Under the pieces are notes generated by a model that was not told the origin of the DNA, made no database searches, and worked only from the letters and a program-made list of their open reading frames with translations. A stretch of DNA of 44,963 nt from Reinekea marinisedimentorum (GTDB taxonomy: Bacteria; Pseudomonadota; Gammaproteobacteria; Pseudomonadales; Natronospirillaceae), in contig NZ_SLZR01000024.1 of NCBI RefSeq assembly GCF_004341165.1, forward strand, positions 1 to 44,963, written 5' to 3'. This document shows positions 1 to 7,228 of the stretch, one piece after another (the stretch's first letter is position 1; every line of letters starts with the position of its first letter). A program made the translations under genes and the position numbers.

Positions 1-44
1 TACCGCCAGCGTTCAATCTGAGCCATGATCAAACTCTTCAGTTT
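1..44 (-). rRNA. rrs: 16S ribosomal RNA, 5' end only
   Basis: Read on the minus strand, the first 44 bases match the near-universal 5' end of bacterial 16S rRNA, including GAAGAGTTTGATCATGGCTC, followed by the start of helix 1-2 sequence. The mature 5' end is placed near position 44 by analogy with E. coli. The rest of the gene, and presumably a full rrn operon, lies to the left of the window. The leader and three promoters at 242-533 drive it. Confidence 0.95.
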
Positions 45-240
45 AAAAACTATATCTGCATTATTAAGACAACACAGAAAATCTGAGTTCGAACATTCGC
101 TTCTTATCAAACCTAATGTTTTGACAGTCGCTTGTGTTCGATTATTTATCGACTCACAAGCGCCCACACGAATTACTTCTAAATTATTTGTTTTAAAGAT
201 CTCGACAGCGGCGCTTTAGGCTTGTCGTTTAAGAGGCGCG
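45..240 (-). other. rRNA operon leader with boxA-like motif and stem-loop
   Basis: This is the transcribed leader between the proximal promoter and 16S. On the minus strand, 187-202 reads AGATCTTTAAAACAAA, which resembles boxA of the rRNA antitermination system (consensus around TGCTCTTTAACA). A nested inverted repeat at 129-162 has arms CGCTTGTG/CACAAGCG with an inner TCGAT/ATCGA pair, so it could form a strong hairpin in the leader RNA (boxB-like or a processing stem). No gene is seen here; the small plus-strand ORF at 25-219 overlaps 16S and is not credible. Confidence 0.55.
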
Positions 241-241
241 T

Positions 242-269
242 ATTCTACAGCGATTCTCCTCAGTGTCAA
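242..269 (-). promoter_or_regulatory. rrn promoter, proximal (third of three)
   Basis: On the minus strand the -35 box TTGACA (264-269) and the -10 box TAGAAT (242-247) are 16 bp apart. They are followed by ACGCGCCTC, a GC-rich discriminator typical of stringently controlled rRNA promoters. The sequence is direct; activity is inferred. Confidence 0.75.
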
Positions 270-372
270 CCGTTATTTTGAATTTTTTCTTTTAAAATCA
301 GTCACTTACAAACTTTAAAAGGATCCAGAACTTCGGCCTTCCCTGCTACTGCGTGAGCAGCAAGGAGCGCGT

Positions 373-400
373 ATACTACGCTCTTTTTTAACTCTGTCAA
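373..400 (-). promoter_or_regulatory. rrn promoter, middle (second of three)
   Basis: On the minus strand, -35 TTGACA (395-400), a 16-bp spacer and -10 TAGTAT (373-378) precede the discriminator ACGCGCTCC. The initially transcribed stretch CGCGCTCCTTGCTGCT is nearly the same as that after the distal promoter, which suggests the promoters arose by duplication. Confidence 0.75.
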
Positions 401-505
401 CCAATCTTTTTAGCTTTCTTATTCATAAAATCAACACCCGGTTCATTTTATGAAAAGCACCAATCGATTGGCCTACCCCATCTGCCCCAGCAGCGAGGAG
501 CGCGC

Positions 506-533
506 ATATTAAGGATATTTCGAATCCCGTCAA
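506..533 (-). promoter_or_regulatory. rrn promoter, distal (first of three)
   Basis: On the minus strand, -35 TTGACG (528-533), a 16-bp spacer and -10 TAATAT (506-511) precede the GC-rich discriminator GCGCGCTCC. It lies just beyond the end of msrQ, so the rrn operon does not depend on readthrough from msrPQ. Confidence 0.7.
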
Positions 534-560
534 CACCTTTTTCAATAAAACCCGGAAGTA

Positions 561-1169
561 TTATGTTGCGCTGCGCTTTTGTACCGGGTTCCGTGATGTC
601 AACGATCTATAGATGCGTTCAGCCAATAACAAGAACAGCAGCGCGCCATAAACCAGGACTTCATCAATAGTCCCACGAGACTGCATCCAAAGGTGAACCA
701 GAGCACCGAATGCCGCAACATAAACGAAGCGGTGTATCACCAACCACCATTTTTTAAGCCTTTTAATGACAGCCTTTGGCGATGTAATCGCCAAAACCAT
801 CAATACCAACCAAACCGCCATACCTATATAGATAAATGGACGACTGATCAGATCTTCCACCAGCAGTTGCCAATCAAACTGAATCCAACCCGATACATAG
901 ATCGCCAAATGCAGACTTGCATAGTAGAAGGAATAAAGCCCGAGCATCCGTCGGTACCGCGCAAGACGCTTAACCTTGAGCCGACGCAACGGCGAACAGG
1001 CCAGAGTGATAAGCAAAAACCTGAGAGACCACTCCCCAGTTTCAGCCAGCAAGACCTCAACAGGATCGATCCCCAAAGAGCGCGGATTGATAAAATACAC
1101 TAACAGCAGATACAGGGATGGACTGGCACATGCAATAAACACCAGCCACCAGCTCAACTTTCTGTTCAT
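561..1169 (-). CDS. msrQ: MsrQ, heme-binding membrane subunit of the periplasmic methionine sulfoxide reductase
   Basis: MsrQ (formerly YedZ) is an inner-membrane b-type heme protein that passes electrons from the quinone pool or flavin reductase to MsrP. The 202-residue product is almost entirely hydrophobic, with about six membrane spans, and carries the family segments RFLLITLACSPLRRL and LGLYSFYYASLHLAIY. The ATG at 1169 sits two bases after the msrP stop (TGATCATG). A TTG at 1175 would add two residues and overlap msrP; I prefer the ATG. It is the last gene of the pssA-msrP-msrQ run, and coupling to msrP is likely. The adjacent msrP makes the assignment firm. Confidence 0.93.
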   Translation of the reverse strand: MNRKLSWWLVFIACASPSLYLLLVYFINPRSLGIDPVEVLLAETGEWSLRFLLITLACSPLRRLKVKRLARYRRMLGLYSFYYASLHLAIYVSGWIQFDWQLLVEDLISRPFIYIGMAVWLVLMVLAITSPKAVIKRLKKWWLVIHRFVYVAAFGALVHLWMQSRGTIDEVLVYGALLFLLLAERIYRSLTSRNPVQKRSAT

Positions 1170-1171
1170 GA

Positions 1172-2143
1172 TCAAATATATTCAGACAGGTTCATATCTT
1201 TGTAGAGGTCGGCCACCTCTGTATAGCCGTTAAACATTTGCGTCGGGATACGTTCAATCTTACCACCGGCACCGATTCGGCGTTCTCTGGCCTGACTCCA
1301 GCGCGGGTGTGGCTGACCGGGGTTCACATTACTGTAGAAGCCATACTCCCTCGGATTTGCCAGATTCCAGGTAGTGGCGGGCTGCTCTTCGGTAAACCTG
1401 ATACGAACGATGGATTTGATACTCTTAAAGCCATATTTCCAAGGCACCACCAACCTGATCGGCGCACCGTTTTGAGCAGGAACGGGTTCGCCGTACATGC
1501 CGACAGCCATAAAGGCTAAAGGATGCATGGCCTCATCGATACGTAAACCTTCGATATAAGGCCATTCGATCGTTGAAAATCGACCTTTCTGGCCACGGAG
1601 CTCTTCTGGCCGAACAATGGACTCAAAGGCGACATACTTTGCTTTACTGGTCGGCTGAAAGGATGCCAAAAGGGTCTTCAGTTCAATACCCGTCCAGGGA
1701 ATGACCATCGACCAGGCTTCCACACAGCGCAGCCGATAGATTCGCTCTTCCAGTGAGCGGCTGCTGATCAGATCTTCAAGGGAGAGTTTACCCGGCTTTT
1801 CGCACTCGCCGCTTACTTCGATTTCCCAGGGGTACGGATTAAACTCGTGCGCATAGCGGGATGGGTCTTCTTTGGCGGTACCGAACTCGTAAAAGTTGTT
1901 GTAGCTCTTGGCATCGTAGGCGTCGGTAATCGGGTCATCTGCCTTCACACTGCGATAGACAGTAGAGCGAACCTTCTTATCCAGCCAGGCCGGCGGTGGC
2001 ACATTCTGATCTGCAGAGAATGCCACCTTTGGAGCCGATGCCGCGATGGCAGCAAGCCCCAAGCCTTTCATTATTTGCCTTCGGTTCAGAAAGGCTTCTT
2101 TAGGTGTAACGTTCTGTTCTTTTTCTGAAAATCGGTAAGACAT
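1172..2143 (-). CDS. msrP: MsrP, periplasmic molybdopterin-dependent methionine sulfoxide reductase
   Basis: MsrP (formerly YedY) repairs oxidised methionines in periplasmic proteins with a molybdenum cofactor. The 323-residue product starts with a Tat signal: NRRQIMKG near residues 20-27, a hydrophobic stretch, then a likely cut after about residue 43 (VAFSA). The Cys in YRLRCVEAWSM is the expected Mo ligand of the sulfite-oxidase fold, and the PWKYGFKSIKSI segment near the C-terminus is family-typical. I chose the ATG at 2143, which has GGAG nine bases upstream. The in-frame TTG at 2158 uses that same GGAG as coding sequence, so it is unlikely. It lies between pssA and msrQ on the same strand. 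Confidence 0.94.
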   Translation of the reverse strand: MSYRFSEKEQNVTPKEAFLNRRQIMKGLGLAAIAASAPKVAFSADQNVPPPAWLDKKVRSTVYRSVKADDPITDAYDAKSYNNFYEFGTAKEDPSRYAHEFNPYPWEIEVSGECEKPGKLSLEDLISSRSLEERIYRLRCVEAWSMVIPWTGIELKTLLASFQPTSKAKYVAFESIVRPEELRGQKGRFSTIEWPYIEGLRIDEAMHPLAFMAVGMYGEPVPAQNGAPIRLVVPWKYGFKSIKSIVRIRFTEEQPATTWNLANPREYGFYSNVNPGQPHPRWSQARERRIGAGGKIERIPTQMFNGYTEVADLYKDMNLSEYI

Positions 2144-2190
2144 TTTGGCCGGCTCCAAGCAATTCGGTTGTACCAGCTCTGACCATCCAA

Positions 2191-2976
2191 TCAGGCAGAA
2201 GTTTCTGTTTTTTGTTTTTTGAGTTTAACGAAACGCCACAACTCCATAACCGGACCATGCAGCGCGTAGGTAAAGGCAAAGCCGAACAGAACCCGTGCAG
2301 GGTCCAGCGCGACCAATGCAAAAACCAAGACAATGGCCAATAATGCAAAGAACGGAACCCGCCGCTGAGCACTGATATCCTTAAAGGAAAAGTAGCGCAC
2401 CGGGCTGACCATCATAATCCCGATCAAAGGAGTCAGTATAACCATCAGCCAGGAAAGCTGATCACCACTGATACCGAACTTCTCCATCGACCAGATGGTT
2501 GACCAAATAACAGCGGCACCGGCCGGGCTGGCCAGGCCAATAAAGTACTTCTTATCGACCTTGCCTATTTGGGTATTAAAACGCGCCAACCGCAATGCCG
2601 CACCAGCCACGTAGATGAAGGCCGCGATCCAACCGACCTTATCGAGCCCCTGCAATGACCATTGAAATGCCAGCAAAGCCGGAGCCAGACCAAAGGCCAT
2701 AACATCCGACATGCTGTCGTACTGGGCTCCGAATTCTGACTGAGTATGAGTCATACGAGCGACGCGCCCATCGGCACCGTCCAGCAATTGGGCAACAAAA
2801 ATGGCGACACAGGCGGAAATGAAATTTCCATTCATTGACGCAATTATCGAGAAAAAACCGGCAAATAAGGCACTGGTCGTCAGCAGATTAGGAATCAGAT
2901 AAACGCCACGTCGGGTAGAGCTTTCTATCGGTTCAGCACTAGCGGGTTCACTTTTGTGCAGCGGTTCAATACTCAT
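2191..2976 (-). CDS. pssA: CDP-diacylglycerol--serine O-phosphatidyltransferase
   Basis: This inner-membrane enzyme joins CDP-diacylglycerol and serine to make phosphatidylserine, the precursor of phosphatidylethanolamine. The CDP-alcohol phosphatidyltransferase signature DG-x2-AR-x8-G-x3-D-x3-D is complete: D69, G70, A73, R74, G83, D87 and D91. Several membrane spans follow. It is the short integral-membrane type found in pseudomonads and Bacillus, not the E. coli PLD-like enzyme. The start at 2976 (MSIEPLHK) overlaps the ilvY stop as ATGA and has AGGA upstream; the longer reading from 3060 runs inside ilvY and lacks support. The ATGA overlap implies co-translation with ilvY, an odd partner for a phospholipid enzyme. 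Confidence 0.93.
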   Translation of the reverse strand: MSIEPLHKSEPASAEPIESSTRRGVYLIPNLLTTSALFAGFFSIIASMNGNFISACVAIFVAQLLDGADGRVARMTHTQSEFGAQYDSMSDVMAFGLAPALLAFQWSLQGLDKVGWIAAFIYVAGAALRLARFNTQIGKVDKKYFIGLASPAGAAVIWSTIWSMEKFGISGDQLSWLMVILTPLIGIMMVSPVRYFSFKDISAQRRVPFFALLAIVLVFALVALDPARVLFGFAFTYALHGPVMELWRFVKLKKQKTETSA

Positions 2977-3872
2977 TGAGATGCTTCCTGATGAAGGGCT
3001 TGCGCCGTTTTCCAAAATGCATTGACTAACGGATCCTGAAGGCGGCGGTTCAATACGCATATGCCGACATCGAAGGGCTGTAACGGTCTTTCGACATCCA
3101 GAACCCGGATTTTATCTTTCAGCGGGCTGTTTTCGATCACCAGGCGTGGTACCACACCCACACCTAAGCCCAGCCCCACCATGGCAACTATAGCCTCATG
3201 GCCGGCAACCTGTGCGTAAATATTCGGTTTAATGCTCTGACTGCGGAACCACTGATCCAGACGCTTTCTCGCCAGGCCGAATTCAGCCATTACAAAGGGC
3301 ACCTGCCCCCAGGGCACCGGTGCCTGCGTCAACAACGCATCAACCGGGCCATCGCTGTTTGGTACGATAAATTCCAGCGGCGTATGCACCAGTGATTTAA
3401 ACAAGAGCGGGTTGGGCAGTTGATCCGGCAATGGGGCAACGGCCAAGTCGGCCTCATCGTCCATTACCTTTTGAATGGCCTGAGCGGCATCTCCGGTTTC
3501 CAGGATTACCTCAATATTCGGGAACTCACGTCGAAAGATGGTGAGCAGATCCGACATAAAGGAATAGGTCGCTGTCACTGAACAATACAGGCGAATCTGG
3601 CCGGTTAATTCGACAGGGTTATTCTTAAGGCGGTGCTTTAGATCCTGCCAGTGGGCCAACGTCGCCTCGGCAAATTCACGGAACTGCCGGCCTGCCTGAG
3701 TGAGTACAACGGTGCGGTTGTCACGCTCGAACAGTGTCGCTCCCAGTTCATCTTCCAGGCGCGCAATGCTGCGGCTCAAAGTCGACGGGCTCACATGCAT
3801 GGCTTCGGATGTTTTGCCGTAATGCAGCGTCTGAGATAGATGTATAAACTGGCGTAAAGCTCGTAGATCCAT
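2973..3872 (-). CDS. ilvY: IlvY, LysR-type activator of ilvC
   Basis: LysR-family regulator of 299 residues, divergent from ilvC. In E. coli, IlvY activates ilvC when the KARI substrates acetolactate or acetohydroxybutyrate are bound. The N-terminal winged helix-turn-helix contains MHVSPSTLSRSIARLEDELG (residues about 25-44) and LFERDNRTVVLTQAG, which are close to E. coli IlvY as I recall it. A substrate-binding domain follows from about residue 90. Gene neighbourhood and the operator-like palindromes between it and ilvC support the name. The last base pairs overlap pssA, so a regulator and a lipid gene share a transcript. Confidence 0.92.
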   Translation of the reverse strand: MDLRALRQFIHLSQTLHYGKTSEAMHVSPSTLSRSIARLEDELGATLFERDNRTVVLTQAGRQFREFAEATLAHWQDLKHRLKNNPVELTGQIRLYCSVTATYSFMSDLLTIFRREFPNIEVILETGDAAQAIQKVMDDEADLAVAPLPDQLPNPLLFKSLVHTPLEFIVPNSDGPVDALLTQAPVPWGQVPFVMAEFGLARKRLDQWFRSQSIKPNIYAQVAGHEAIVAMVGLGLGVGVVPRLVIENSPLKDKIRVLDVERPLQPFDVGICVLNRRLQDPLVNAFWKTAQALHQEASQ

Positions 3873-3917
3873 AAGAGTCCTCCTGAAGGCCCCAGATTAT
3901 GGCACGATCGCCTTAAT

Positions 3918-3934
3918 GTTGCAGCATTTGCAAC
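3918..3934. promoter_or_regulatory. Candidate IlvY operator, ilvY-proximal
   Basis: A 17-bp palindrome GTTGCAGCATTTGCAAC (arms GTTGCA/TGCAAC, 5-bp centre) lies 46 bp from the ilvY start. E. coli IlvY binds paired TTGCAA-type palindromes in the same divergent region. The palindrome is seen directly; the binding is inferred. Confidence 0.55.
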
Positions 3935-4034
3935 GCTATTTCCCCTTTTAATCAAATCAGGTTGAAAACACGAAACTGCGCCAGAGCCCGCAACGGCAGG
4001 GGTGTAATCCAAACGTTACGCTTACTCACTTTTC

Positions 4035-4049
4035 GCAACACTTGGTTGC
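4035..4049. promoter_or_regulatory. Candidate IlvY operator, ilvC-proximal
   Basis: GCAACACTTGGTTGC is a palindrome with 5-bp arms and a 5-bp centre, about 90 bp upstream of the ilvC start. It carries the same GCAAC/GTTGC arms as the site at 3918-3934. A weak -35-like TTGCCA (4046-4051) overlaps its right edge, matching the E. coli layout where the second operator overlaps the ilvC -35 box. No clear -10 box stands out. Confidence 0.5.
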
Positions 4050-4138
4050 CAACAATTCATTTTAAGCAATAAGGCTCATTCGCTAGACTGCACTCCAACC
4101 GTGGCAGGTGCCACTCCCTTATTTTGAAAGGTAACGAC

Positions 4139-5623
4139 ATGAGCAACTATTTCAACACCCTGAATTTACGTGAGCAACTGGCTCAATTAGGACAATGCCG
4201 CTTTATGGATCGCAGCGAATTCGCTGATGAATGTGAAGCACTGAAAGGCAAGAAAGTTGTCATCGTAGGTTGTGGCGCTCAGGGCCTGAACCAGGGTCTG
4301 AATATGCGCGACTCCGGTCTGGATGTTTCATACGCTCTGCGTCAGGCGGCGATTGATGAAAAGCGTCAGTCTTTCAAAAATGCTTCAGAGAACGGCTTTA
4401 ACGTTGGTTCTTATGAAGACCTAATTCCAACTGCTGACCTGGTTGTTAACCTGACACCGGACAAGCAGCACACTAACGTCGTCAGCACGGTTATGCCGCT
4501 GATGAAAGAAGGCGCGGCTCTGGGTTACTCACACGGCTTCAACATTGTTGAAGAAGGCCTGCAGGTTCGTAAAGACCTGACCGTTGTTATGGTTGCACCG
4601 AAGTGCCCGGGTACTGAGGTTCGTGAAGAGTACAAGCGTGGCTTCGGCGTTCCGACTCTGATTGCTGTTCACCCTGAAAACGATCCACAAGGCGAAGGTC
4701 TGGCCATTGCTAAAGCCTGGGCGGCAGCGACTGGCGGTCACCGTGCCGGCTGCCTGCAGAGCTCATTCGTTGCTGAAGTTAAATCGGATCTGATGGGCGA
4801 GCAAACCATTCTGTGTGGCATGCTGCAGGCCGGTTCTATTCTGTGCTTCGACAAGATGGTTGCTGATGGTATTGATGCAACCTATGCAGCTAAGCTGGTT
4901 CAGTACGGATGGGAAACCATCACCGAAGCGCTGAAGCTGGGCGGCATCACCAACATGATGGATCGTCTGGACAACCCTTCCAAGCTGCGTGCATTCGAAC
5001 TTTCAGAAGAACTGAAAGTCATCATGCGTCCACTGTTCCGCAAGCACCAGGATGACATCATCAGCGGTCACTTCTCTGCAACTATGATGGCTGACTGGGC
5101 AGCAAATGATAAAGACCTGCTGGGCTGGCGTGAAGAAACCGGCGAAACGGCCTTTGAAAAAGCCGCTCCGGTTGAGAACGACCTGGATGAGCAGGAATAC
5201 TTCGATAACGGTATCCTGATGGTTGCCATGGTTAAATCCGGTGTTGAACTGGCATTCGAAACCATGGTTGAGAGCGGCATTATCGAAGAGAGTGCTTATT
5301 ACGAGTCTCTGCATGAGCTGCCATTGATTGCCAACACCATTGCCCGTAAGAAGCTGTACGAAATGAACGTGGTCATCAGTGACACCGCAGAATACGGCAA
5401 CTACCTGTTCGCCAACGCTGCTGTGCCTCTGCTGGCTGAAACCATAATGCCTAAAGTCACTACCGAGGTGATTGGTAAAGGCCTGGATGTTAAATCTAAT
5501 TCTGTGGATAACGTAGCACTGGTGAGTGCCAATGAAGCCATCCGTAACCACCCGATTGAATACATCGGTGAAGAGCTGCGCGGCTACATGACTGACATGA
5601 AGCGTATCGTTGAAGTGTCTTAA
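4139..5623 (+). CDS. ilvC: Ketol-acid reductoisomerase, long (class II) form
   Basis: KARI isomerises and reduces acetolactate or acetohydroxybutyrate with NADPH and Mg, the second step of valine and isoleucine synthesis. At 494 residues it is the long class II enzyme with a duplicated C-terminal knotted domain (E. coli type, 491 residues), not the class I form of about 340 residues found in pseudomonads. The N-terminus matches E. coli ([19 protein letters not shown]), and the nucleotide-binding loop [14 protein letters not shown] lies at residues 40-53. The ATG at 4139 has GAAAGG seven bases upstream; the TTG at 4124 is an artefact. It is divergent from ilvY and ends in a clear terminator. 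Confidence 0.97.
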   Translation: MSNYFNTLNLREQLAQLGQCRFMDRSEFADECEALKGKKVVIVGCGAQGLNQGLNMRDSGLDVSYALRQAAIDEKRQSFKNASENGFNVGSYEDLIPTADLVVNLTPDKQHTNVVSTVMPLMKEGAALGYSHGFNIVEEGLQVRKDLTVVMVAPKCPGTEVREEYKRGFGVPTLIAVHPENDPQGEGLAIAKAWAAATGGHRAGCLQSSFVAEVKSDLMGEQTILCGMLQAGSILCFDKMVADGIDATYAAKLVQYGWETITEALKLGGITNMMDRLDNPSKLRAFELSEELKVIMRPLFRKHQDDIISGHFSATMMADWAANDKDLLGWREETGETAFEKAAPVENDLDEQEYFDNGILMVAMVKSGVELAFETMVESGIIEESAYYESLHELPLIANTIARKKLYEMNVVISDTAEYGNYLFANAAVPLLAETIMPKVTTEVIGKGLDVKSNSVDNVALVSANEAIRNHPIEYIGEELRGYMTDMKRIVEVS

Positions 5624-5647
5624 TTAAGCGCTCCGCAAGCGCAATAG

Positions 5648-5672
5648 AGCCCGCCAGAGTGCGGGCTTTTTA
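5648..5672 (+). terminator. Intrinsic terminator of ilvC
   Basis: AGCCCGC-CAGAGT-GCGGGCT forms a 7-bp GC-rich stem followed by a T-run. It sits 25 bases after the ilvC stop and between two convergent genes. Confidence 0.85.
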
Positions 5673-5688
5673 ATGCCTGAAGCTTTCG

Positions 5689-6426
5689 CTACTTATTCAG
5701 CAAACGCTCATTGGCTCGGGAAAGCTGCTGCGCCATGGTTTCCATCGTGGCGATGACCAGATCTGGACGGGTTTCAATTAACGAGCGGAAATTTTCGTAA
5801 GATACCTTAACTGCCGTGCAAGGCCCATCTGCAACAACCGTTGCAGTGCGGTGCGTTTTCAACAGCATGGCCTGCAAACCGAGAATCTCGTTTTCCCGCG
5901 CGACACCAACCACCTTTCCATCGACCAGCACCCTGGCTCGACCCTCGATCAGGGTATAGACCGAATCAGCAATCACGCCCTGCGAGATAATGGCCTCGCC
6001 ATCCTGAAAGAATTCGAATCCGGGCACCGGGTCTGCGCTTAAGCCGGCACTGAATGCGGCCAGCTCGAGCATGAGATCACTAAACCCAAAGATAAACTCA
6101 GGCTGGTTTGCAGCGGGTATATCCGACCAGAGCCAGACCTCCAGCTCCAATGGTGACTCCTGAACCCAGCGGAACAGACTGCCGGGGTAGGCCAGCCAGC
6201 AATCGCCGGGTTCAAGCGCCAGCAGGCATTCATCCCCCCGGAATAACGACAGGCTGCCACCCAATACCCGCACCAGAGCCCACTGCTCAATCGGCAACGC
6301 TTCCAGAGAATTCTCGGCCACCGAATAGGATTGCGAAGCGATACCGTCAAGGCCGTTCAATGCAAAAAGCTGGCGTGCCTGCGCTCGCAGCAGCCAATTC
6401 TCGGGGAGCTGGGTATCTAAAATCAT
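5689..6426 (-). CDS. Cyclic-nucleotide-binding domain protein without DNA-binding domain
   Basis: A 245-residue soluble protein. The C-terminal half (about residues 125-240) has the CRP/PKA-type fold pattern: FFQDGEAIISQGVIADSVYTLIEGRARVLVDG, then ENEILGLQAMLLKTHRTATVVADGPC. In the second segment the Glu and the Arg of HRTAT fall where the cAMP phosphate-binding residues lie in CRP. No helix-turn-helix follows, so it is not a transcription factor by itself. The N-terminal half may be a second, degenerate beta-roll. ATG at 6426 has AAAGG seven bases upstream. It converges on ilvC and follows no operon partner. Ligand and role are unknown. Confidence 0.7.
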   Translation of the reverse strand: MILDTQLPENWLLRAQARQLFALNGLDGIASQSYSVAENSLEALPIEQWALVRVLGGSLSLFRGDECLLALEPGDCWLAYPGSLFRWVQESPLELEVWLWSDIPAANQPEFIFGFSDLMLELAAFSAGLSADPVPGFEFFQDGEAIISQGVIADSVYTLIEGRARVLVDGKVVGVARENEILGLQAMLLKTHRTATVVADGPCTAVKVSYENFRSLIETRPDLVIATMETMAQQLSRANERLLNK

Positions 6427-6547
6427 GTTACTGCCTTTCTAAAAAAACGGATCTGAGCCGGTTACAGTATGGATTGCCGCAACTAATCTCAAACCTATTG
6501 ATCAAATAATTCTAATCTTGATTATGGTTCAGTTACGGGTAATTACC

Positions 6548-6688
6548 ATGCATATTCAAATTGGCTTGCCGTGCACCGCGGAGCCCTGGTGTGACATTGC
6601 CGCCTGGGCCATTCTGATAATCGCCGTGGTGTTAATAGCCGGCCTGATCGTGGCGGTGATTCGGGAAGTGAGAGCAAACAGAAAATAA
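6548..6688 (+). CDS. Small single-span membrane protein, 46 residues
   Basis: Reading from the ATG at 6548 gives a 46-residue product that begins MHIQIGLPCTAEPWC, continues with one strongly hydrophobic span (about residues 18-38, DIAAWAILIIAVVLIAG...) and ends in a basic tail REVRANRK. The composition is that of a real membrane protein: N-terminal pair of Cys, one helix, positive C-terminus. The ribosome binding site is poor. Its stop codon adjoins the terminator of the converging ilvIH operon. I recognise no family. Confidence 0.45.
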   Translation: MHIQIGLPCTAEPWCDIAAWAILIIAVVLIAGLIVAVIREVRANRK

Positions 6689-6711
6689 AAAAGGGCTCAA
6701 CATGAGCCCTT
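6684..6711 (-). terminator. Intrinsic terminator of ilvIH
   Basis: On the minus strand AAGGGCTCA-TGT-TGAGCCCTT forms a strong hairpin followed by TTTTTATTTT. It lies about 26 bases after the ilvH stop. Confidence 0.8.
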
Positions 6712-6736
6712 GATAGCGGTCACCTTCAGGTGGGTT

Positions 6737-7228
6737 TTAAAGGCTTAACACCTTATCACCGCGGGCAACACCGGAAACACCGGTGCGGGCCACTTCCAGA
6801 ATGGTCGTGCCGGCCAGCGCTTCAATAAAGGCGTCCAGCTTGCCTTCATCGCCGGTCACCATAATGGTGTAGGTCAGCGGCGAAACATCGATAATTTGTG
6901 CGCGGAAAATATCTGCGCTGCGTTTCACCTCTTCGCGCTGGGCGCCGGTTGCCCGAACCTTCACCAGCATCAGGCCGCGCTCAACGTGCTCGCCATCGGA
7001 AAGATCAACCACCTTAACCACCTCAACCAGCTTATTCAGCTGTTTGGTGATTTGCTCGATGACCTGCTCATCGCCGCGGGTAACCAGCGTTAATCGCGAC
7101 AGTGATTCATCATCGGTAGGGGCAACGTTCAAAGAGTCGATGTTGTAGCCACGCTGAGCGAACAGACCCACCAAACGGGCAAGTGCACCAGACTCATTTT
7201 CCATTAGAACTGAAAGAATATGTCTCAT
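6737..7228 (-). CDS. ilvH: Acetolactate synthase small regulatory subunit
   Basis: IlvH binds the catalytic subunit and gives it activity and valine feedback inhibition. The 163-residue length matches E. coli IlvH. The N-terminal ACT domain starts HILSVLMENESGALARLVGLFAQRGYNI, the usual regulatory fold, and a second ACT-like domain occupies the C-terminal half. The start overlaps the ilvI stop by one base (TAATG), so translation is coupled and gives subunit balance. It is followed by a terminator. Confidence 0.96.
   Translation of the reverse strand: MRHILSVLMENESGALARLVGLFAQRGYNIDSLNVAPTDDESLSRLTLVTRGDEQVIEQITKQLNKLVEVVKVVDLSDGEHVERGLMLVKVRATGAQREEVKRSADIFRAQIIDVSPLTYTIMVTGDEGKLDAFIEALAGTTILEVARTGVSGVARGDKVLSL

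Noticed and set aside
25-219. A 64-codon plus-strand ORF at the left edge
   Set aside because: It overlaps the 16S rRNA 5' end and the rrn leader on the opposite strand and has no protein-like features.
512-527. TTCGAATCC-like bases near 519 as part of a tRNA T-arm
   Set aside because: They are the spacer of the distal rrn promoter; no acceptor or anticodon arm can be drawn around them.
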